Origin: Marsupella aquatica
Taxonomy: Eukaryota > Marchantiophyta
Length of the DNA stretch: 64,000 nt
Direction of reading: 5' to 3'
Assembly (NCBI GenBank): GCA_973895155.1
Contig: OZ316892.1
Location: forward strand, 26,288,001-26,352,000
Part shown: piece after piece, positions 57,852 through 64,000 of the stretch
Layout of the letters: each line of letters starts with the position of its first letter
How positions within the stretch are numbered: the stretch's first letter is position 1
Made by a program: the position numbers and the translations under genes
The notes under the pieces: model-generated
What the model saw: only the letters and a program-made list of their open reading frames with translations
Databases searched by the model: none
Told to the model about the DNA's origin: nothing

Positions 57852-60624
57852 CCTCTAACACTTTCACAGCAGGAGTATTGTGACATTGTGTATGAGATTG
57901 TAGTTACTGTGTCCATTTGAGTGTCAATCTCAAATTTGTGTGTTCATCTAAGCTTCCAATTCTTGATCGACATTACAACATTTTATCCCTCCACTAGCAG
58001 ACAAGGTGGGTAGAAAGCAACCATGACACTCAAGGAAGGGTTTCAAGTCCTGTTTATTGGCCAACCCCTTCCAGCAATTCTATCATGGTTACTTTTGGTA
58101 TCTATCACTAAACACCTCCGTAACTATAAGTCTAAGTTCTATTCGTGAGCTAATTTTACCTGTGCATGTACTAAGCAACATATTTAACCTTATATAAGTA
58201 TGTGACTACAATTAAATTCTAGACTCAAAAGTAAATGTCTAACAACTATGTCATCTTCACTCAGCCCACACGTGTTCTTTTTATTGCCAAACAAAAATCA
58301 ACGATCATTGCTGGAGTTGAATATTTCTCCATTTGGCAACAATGCAGTGTTGGTACTTAACTAGTCCCTGGTAAGGTTAACTAGGGCCATGTAAATTACA
58401 ATTAAGGGTTGTTGAGGTTGGACTAGTGGAGAGGGGGTATACCTTGGAGAGCACTTTATTGTGCTCATACTACATATCAGTATTCACGAGTTGGAGATTG
58501 GAGAGAGAGGAGAATAATGTTCATGGGCAACTTGTTAGCTTGCCAGGTTTTGGTGAATGTAGGTGTTAGTACATAGTGATTTTATCTCTCAGCCATGGTG
58601 GTGGCCTAAATGAGATGAGCTAGGTATCTTTATGTCGGTGTTGATTGTATATTGTACACTGATTCCATGTGACGTTGTGTTGTACAATATTTTCCCAACA
58701 TGGGGAACAGGGGAAGGATAACCTAATCAAGTAGGGTTGTGGTGCTGAAGACTAGTTGGAAGCTAGCGCTCAGCATTGCAACTCTATTGGGTGCATTTCA
58801 AGCAACATCTTGGCTTGAGAATTCACATGTGTTGAAATGCATTTTAAGTGATGAAAGACAATCATGGACTTTTATTCTTTCTCAAACTTTGTTTTTCCAT
58901 CTACAATAGAAATCCAAAAGCTGAAGTAGTTATGTCCTCTTATTGAAATTTAAGAAAATGAGATGCAATTTAATAGTCACAAGTATGTACAACTAGCCCA
59001 CTTGACAGGCGCCCTTATTAAAACATCCTGTCTCCTTGCTCTTAACATAGTTGAGCTCTCTTTTTCTTTATAGGGCCACTGAAGGCATTTCTTCGAGATT
59101 CTTAATGTCATTATAGAAAACACCAAGGAATGGGCAATTATTTAACAAAGCGTACTGCAAGCAAAACTGGCCTCATTTTTTAAAGTGGACAAAACCTAAG
59201 GTACAAATGGGTAGCTCCAACAATCTTGTACTCAACATTGAGTTTGGTGGCCAGGCGCAAGGTTATGAACTTATGATGATTGGGTGGCCGTCCACCCCAA
59301 ATTCCTATGGTACAATCTCTTCATCCACATTGATCGTTGACCCTCTCATTGCCTGCCAAATTATAAGTACCACTGTACTTGTTACTTTTCTAGCATTTAT
59401 TGTCATCAAGGCCATCCCACATACCCACCAGGCCCATGCCCCCTTCTTTAAAATATAAACTGGCTTTTCTTAGACCTGGCAAGTAGCAAAGTTTGAGGTT
59501 ATGAGTCCTCAGTTTTCAAAGAGAGAAAAAGCCTTTCCCTTGGCTTAAACAAATTATTCCCCTACTGTAGCGTAACTGCCTTGCCAGTTCAGTTTGTTTG
59601 TTTGTTTGGGACATTATTTACTTTGGCGTTGCGGTATACAGTTTCAAATATCGTACGGTACTAGAAAACTCCGTTCCAACTAAATCAGTACGGTATTATG
59701 GAAGGGCGTAAATGCCTTTGCCATAACTAGGGATATGTCATAATTATATGACGTGGATTATTTGTAGACTACAAATTATGCCCTTCCCGTCCCGTTGTAT
59801 GAGGTTTCTTGGTTTGCGTCTTTGGTCTCACTTCTTATTAGTTAGGATTAATTAGGGTAGCCTCTTGCTATATAAATACACTGTGCAATTAGTGTTATGG
59901 TAAAAATGATTTTTGAGTCCAGGTAACACAAATTTTTGTCAATTTTTAAAATAATGTTTTTATATTTTAACTTAAATTGCTTGTAAAAAATTAATGATCT
60001 TGACTACAAAATAACATTAATTGTTGTGTATTTTTTAAAATAGTTTATAATTTTCTCCCTATTTTCCAATCTTAAGACCATAGTAACACTAATTCATGTG
60101 TGCAAAACTAATGTCAGCACAAAATTAGTGCGACTAACACTAATTCGCAAGTACACCCTGAAAATGGGTGCTCTAATTATGATGTGTAACAACAGGTGCC
60201 ATACAGAGAGACAGGACCCCAAAGGTAAGAATACCCAACAAAAAAGGGCGATCACAAAGGTAAGAACCAATAGAAAAGGGAAGCAAAGGAGAATTTTAGG
60301 AAAAGCCAAAATCGCCCAAGGGTCTAGAACGGGAGGAGAATGACAATTAGAATCCTACTGAGCAACAAGCAACAAACTGAAAATCTTGGCAATCTCTCAA
60401 TACCTTTGATATAGTTGTGACCATTGTTTTTGGTTTGTGGGACTGCCTTTGTTGGGAGGTGTTCAGGTTTGTTTGTGTTCAGTTTTGTTGTTCTCTTGGC
60501 TTTCGTGGAACTGTTTCCTTGCATTTATACTCACGCATCAATGTTAACAGCATATTTTTGTAATAGTCCAACTCCCAATTTCATGATCTAGGGAGTGTGC
60601 TTTATTTACTAAAGCAAGACTTGG

Positions 60625-60670
<46 letters not shown>

Positions 60671-63600
60671 TCTCACCCGAGAGTACTCTATGCACACGGA
60701 GAGACAGACTAACAACAATATTGAGAGTCCAGACCCCTCACTTCTCTGGGAATTGTCAACACAAATTAGGGTATACTAAAATAAGTTAAAGTGCTGTGTG
60801 CTCAAGTTGTCCCCTCTTCCCCTTATAGACTTAGTCACCAAATTGCAAATGATTATGTGAAGTAGGTTTGGAATAAATTTGGAAAGTATGATTCACCAGA
60901 AATATTATTCCTTCACCTACCCAGGATTTAAAATTGGCCAGGGATCTTGTCTTGGATTTAATATAGCACATGCACGTTTCCCTTGCGCAACTGATTCCAG
61001 AAAGGATGATAAAATACAAAAATAAAAGTGTGGTCACTAAACAAAGCAAACATAAGGTTTCAATTCTAACCTAACAATGTAAGTTGCCAAATTAGACAAT
61101 ATGTTTTTTTTCATCTGCTGATTGGTCAATGTCAAAGCACATTGCTCTCCACAATTTGCCAGTCTCTCTTGTGAACTAACCAGCCGGGATGTGAACCTTA
61201 TTCTGAAACCAATCTTAAAACATACTCCTTGAGTGCTAACCTTTTTCACAGTTAAAATGAGTGAACACTTTATTCCCCTTGAACCACACGGAAGGGGGCC
61301 CCCAGAAAGGCCATCGAAATAAAGGACACCCAAACGAGTGAACACTTAACCGATAGCTACGCAATGACTTCAATTGGATAGAGATTGGAAGGCAAAAGGT
61401 GTATATTTAAGAGTGGTAATAATGGATTATCTCCCTGCAGCCCCTCCCTCCCTCCCTCAAGGGTTTGCCCAGGGTTTGCCCATTGCAGGTTTGGGTCCTT
61501 GGGAGGGGTTTTCCTCACCTTTTCCAAAACAAAAGAGTGGTAGTAATTTGGACATAATCAAAATGCTTGGGGCTTTGACTTAGTTTCTTCAAATTATTGG
61601 TTATCTCGGGATTAGTTGGTACAAGCATCTGGCATAAACCTTACAAGGAATTTATGACTTTACTCTCCTTTCTTTGGGATGGAAATGAGAAATGTCAACT
61701 TGACTTGGCATATGTTCGTCCGCCCACTGAAGCGATGTTTCCAAGGAAATACCTATTTCTACGTGCATTGACCCCTTAGAAAGTTGACTATCAATCGACT
61801 ATAAAAGTATCGTAGTTGAGTTTCACAGAATAATGGTGAGGACCTTCAGGTTCACTCGGGAAAGGAAAGAATGCAACATTTTGGTAACAACAAACTAGCT
61901 TTGGGTTGGGCTAGTTTTGATTTGCTTTTGCATGTAAGGATTATGGGGCAGCTGAAATTTCATTATTGGTGACTCTTGCCAGTTCACCAGCAAGGAAGGG
62001 TTGGTGCCAATTGTACGAAGGGTGAATTATGACTTCACTGCATAATGGGCCTACAGAATCCGTCTATTAGAACAATATTCATCATACCCATTGGTTTCAG
62101 GTCAATCTATACAAGATCTGACTGATGTTTCCAGATGAACGGTCAGGATGCAAGTGTCAGTCAAAACATACAGTAGTGCCATCGAGGTTCGTACAGGACC
62201 TGCACAAAAATAAATTATTTCTCATTTCAGTACATAGCTCAAAAATTAGAATAGTATTCTTTTGTTTTGTGTTATTTAAGAAAAAAGTATGCATTGAAAA
62301 GTTTGCCGTTGGCCTTAGTTTCTTGCTCGAGTGCTTTAGTCCTCTCGTAGGCTCTGAAGAAAAGAAAAAAGTCAGTCGTTACAGATGCTTAAAGTATTCT
62401 TAAAATTTGCACAAAGTTCTTTGGAGTTTCACAAGTAGTCCTAAACTGTTTTGTCACTCGGGTCCAAAATGTTCATAACAATTTATTTTTATGAGAATCG
62501 GGATGGCACCTGGTATAGGATTCCCCACTTGTGCCACCTCCACGGATCACGAGAAAATGCCCTCCATATGGGGCTACTGCAGCTAAGTCCTGTGGCTTTC
62601 CTGTTGACAATATCCCTGGCTGCTTTGTCAATGTCAAGCTAAACCCTATGGCTTCCAACCTTGAGCTCTTTTTTCCTTTCCTTTTTATTGCTTTGAATGA
62701 CTAAAATATCTTTTTTGACTCATCAACTAGAGTGACCCCTGGAAATGTCATCAACTGTGAAGAGTTTCAAGCTGACAAGGTAAAGATTACAACACAGTAG
62801 CTTGGGATTGAGCTAATTTTGAACGAATTTGGGGATGTTGCATCTAGAACCCGTGGTTGTCCTCGTGACAAGATACATGATGGCTGAACCTCTTGGACCA
62901 GCTGGCTGCTTTGACAATCTCCAGCGTGTAAATAACGAAAGAAAGGAAAAAAAGATTCTCGAATGGCCCACAATGTTTGATCTCTGGATTCCCATGGACC
63001 AAGCACCTTTTGACTCCCAAAAGATCAACATTGAAAGGTCCTATCTGAGCGAAAAGTCATGTTTCGTAGCTGAGCATGTGGCTTATGACATGCTTTGAAA
63101 TGTTATCTTGAAACTCAAGTAGTGATTCCCTTCATTGGTATAAATGGTCAGACCTTTGGGTCCAAGTTGCATGATCAAACATTGTGGTCCATTCGAGCAT
63201 CAATCTCAGTCTATTGGAGCTTTGGGTCAAAAAGAAAAGAGAACGAAGGAGAAAAAGAGAATCTCAAGCTTTCCTTTTTTCGAGAAAGGCTCGGATGTTT
63301 GATCCAACATGCAGAACACAATACAGCACACACAAGGTGAGCAGTGAACGCAGCCAGAGAATATGATGGGGCTAATAAGTTGCAGCTTTCAGCAAAGCCA
63401 ACCTGAGCGCTTCACAAGTAATACAGTAATAGGCTTGCAACCCAACTGAACAAGAACAAATCCATTGTCATCATAATCACGCCAGTCAGACAAGGTGAAA
63501 GTAGAAGAGTGAAGAAACTATCTACGTGCAAACTAGTATTTGAAACGAGTGTAAATGGGGTATGGCAGTCCATCTGAGCATCTTGTCAAAGACTTTGGGA

Positions 63601-64000
63601 TCCCCATCATAAACGTTAAGGAGGGAATTTTTAAGCTGGCATAGGATCTATGTAGACTTATATTTTAACTATGATGACATGAATTTTGAGTATAACGACT
63701 CAACTTTCATACAAGTAGCTTATGTTCAAAGATTTGGCTGGAGGTCCCATCCAAATTTAGACGGTCTTTAAATGTCATTGGGTTTGCTTATTGTAAGGAG
63801 TAAATACTCAGTCTGATACCACCCCTTTCAAGTTTCTGTTAGTAGCAGTCATGGTCAAATGAAACTCAGCTCCAACGGGTACTAGATAATTTTTCTCTAC
63901 ACTAGAAATAAGATCCAGATAATCATAGTCTACAATCTTGTACATACATCACTGTATATTGTCTTCCAAATAGAGATCCAATAACTAAGAAACGAGTACC
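57852..64000. other. No gene recognised, AT-rich flank
   Basis: Open frames are short and carry no known domains (for example 59207-59458, 62829-63098, 63095-63340). The only clear structure is a (GA)n run at 60628-60668. Confidence 0.45.
60628..60668 (+). repeat. (GA)n microsatellite
   Basis: About 20 uninterrupted GA dinucleotides. Confidence 0.98.

Noticed and set aside
62473-63031. Two minus-strand frames resembling repeated coding sequence
   Set aside because: Similarity between them is weak and no family is recognisable. Surrounding DNA is typical AT-rich intergenic sequence.

Overview
The window is nuclear DNA of a land plant. Three intron-containing plant genes can be assembled: a plastid-type SAM methyltransferase, a four-CRM-domain organelle splicing factor, and a VAP4-class MSP-domain protein. 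There is also a U2 snRNA gene, a cluster of three C/D-box snoRNAs, and typical plant transposons. Short introns (mostly about 90-550 bp) and gene islands separated by repeat-rich DNA would fit a bryophyte or other non-seed plant, but this placement is inference.

Layout. 1-4.4 kb: no gene body, a SINE-like stretch and degenerate leader repeats. 4457-7866 (+): 8-exon methyltransferase. 9.25-10.6 kb: two tandem-repeat arrays ending at the 3' side of a minus-strand U2 snRNA gene (10613-10807), followed by a MITE and a 133-bp repeat. 12774-19086 (-): 10-exon CRM protein (about 1328 aa) whose upstream region is a minisatellite of about 120 bp units (19.2-20.56 kb). 20.6-31.85 kb: AT-rich transposon graveyard with an unfamiliar coiled-coil ORF (26931-28673) broken by one in-frame TGA, bracketed by 16-bp inverted ends, and a degenerate ACATCTTT array. 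31856-36039: structurally complete PIF/Harbinger transposon with TTA target-site duplication, MYB/SANT-like protein and intact DDE transposase. 36.27-37.8 kb: telo-box, leader repeats and the snoRNA cluster, whose antisense elements match 5.8S, 25S and 18S rRNA. 38-46.7 kb: no convincing gene; MITE, hairpin and small duplications. 48378-51021 (-): 7-exon VAP4-like gene, with a C-rich repetitive upstream region to about 52.9 kb. 54367-57846: young Ty1/copia insertion with AATTA target duplication, a gag frameshift and a microhomology deletion of the 3' half of pol. 57.85-64 kb: no gene recognised.

How parts relate. The methyltransferase and CRM protein are predicted plastid proteins and the VAP4-like protein acts at endomembranes, so they do not form a pathway. 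The U2 and snoRNA genes serve splicing and rRNA 2'-O-methylation. Exon boundaries were placed by hand from splice signals, reading-frame continuity and family conservation. rRNA and family comparisons come from memory of conserved sequences, not from a search.
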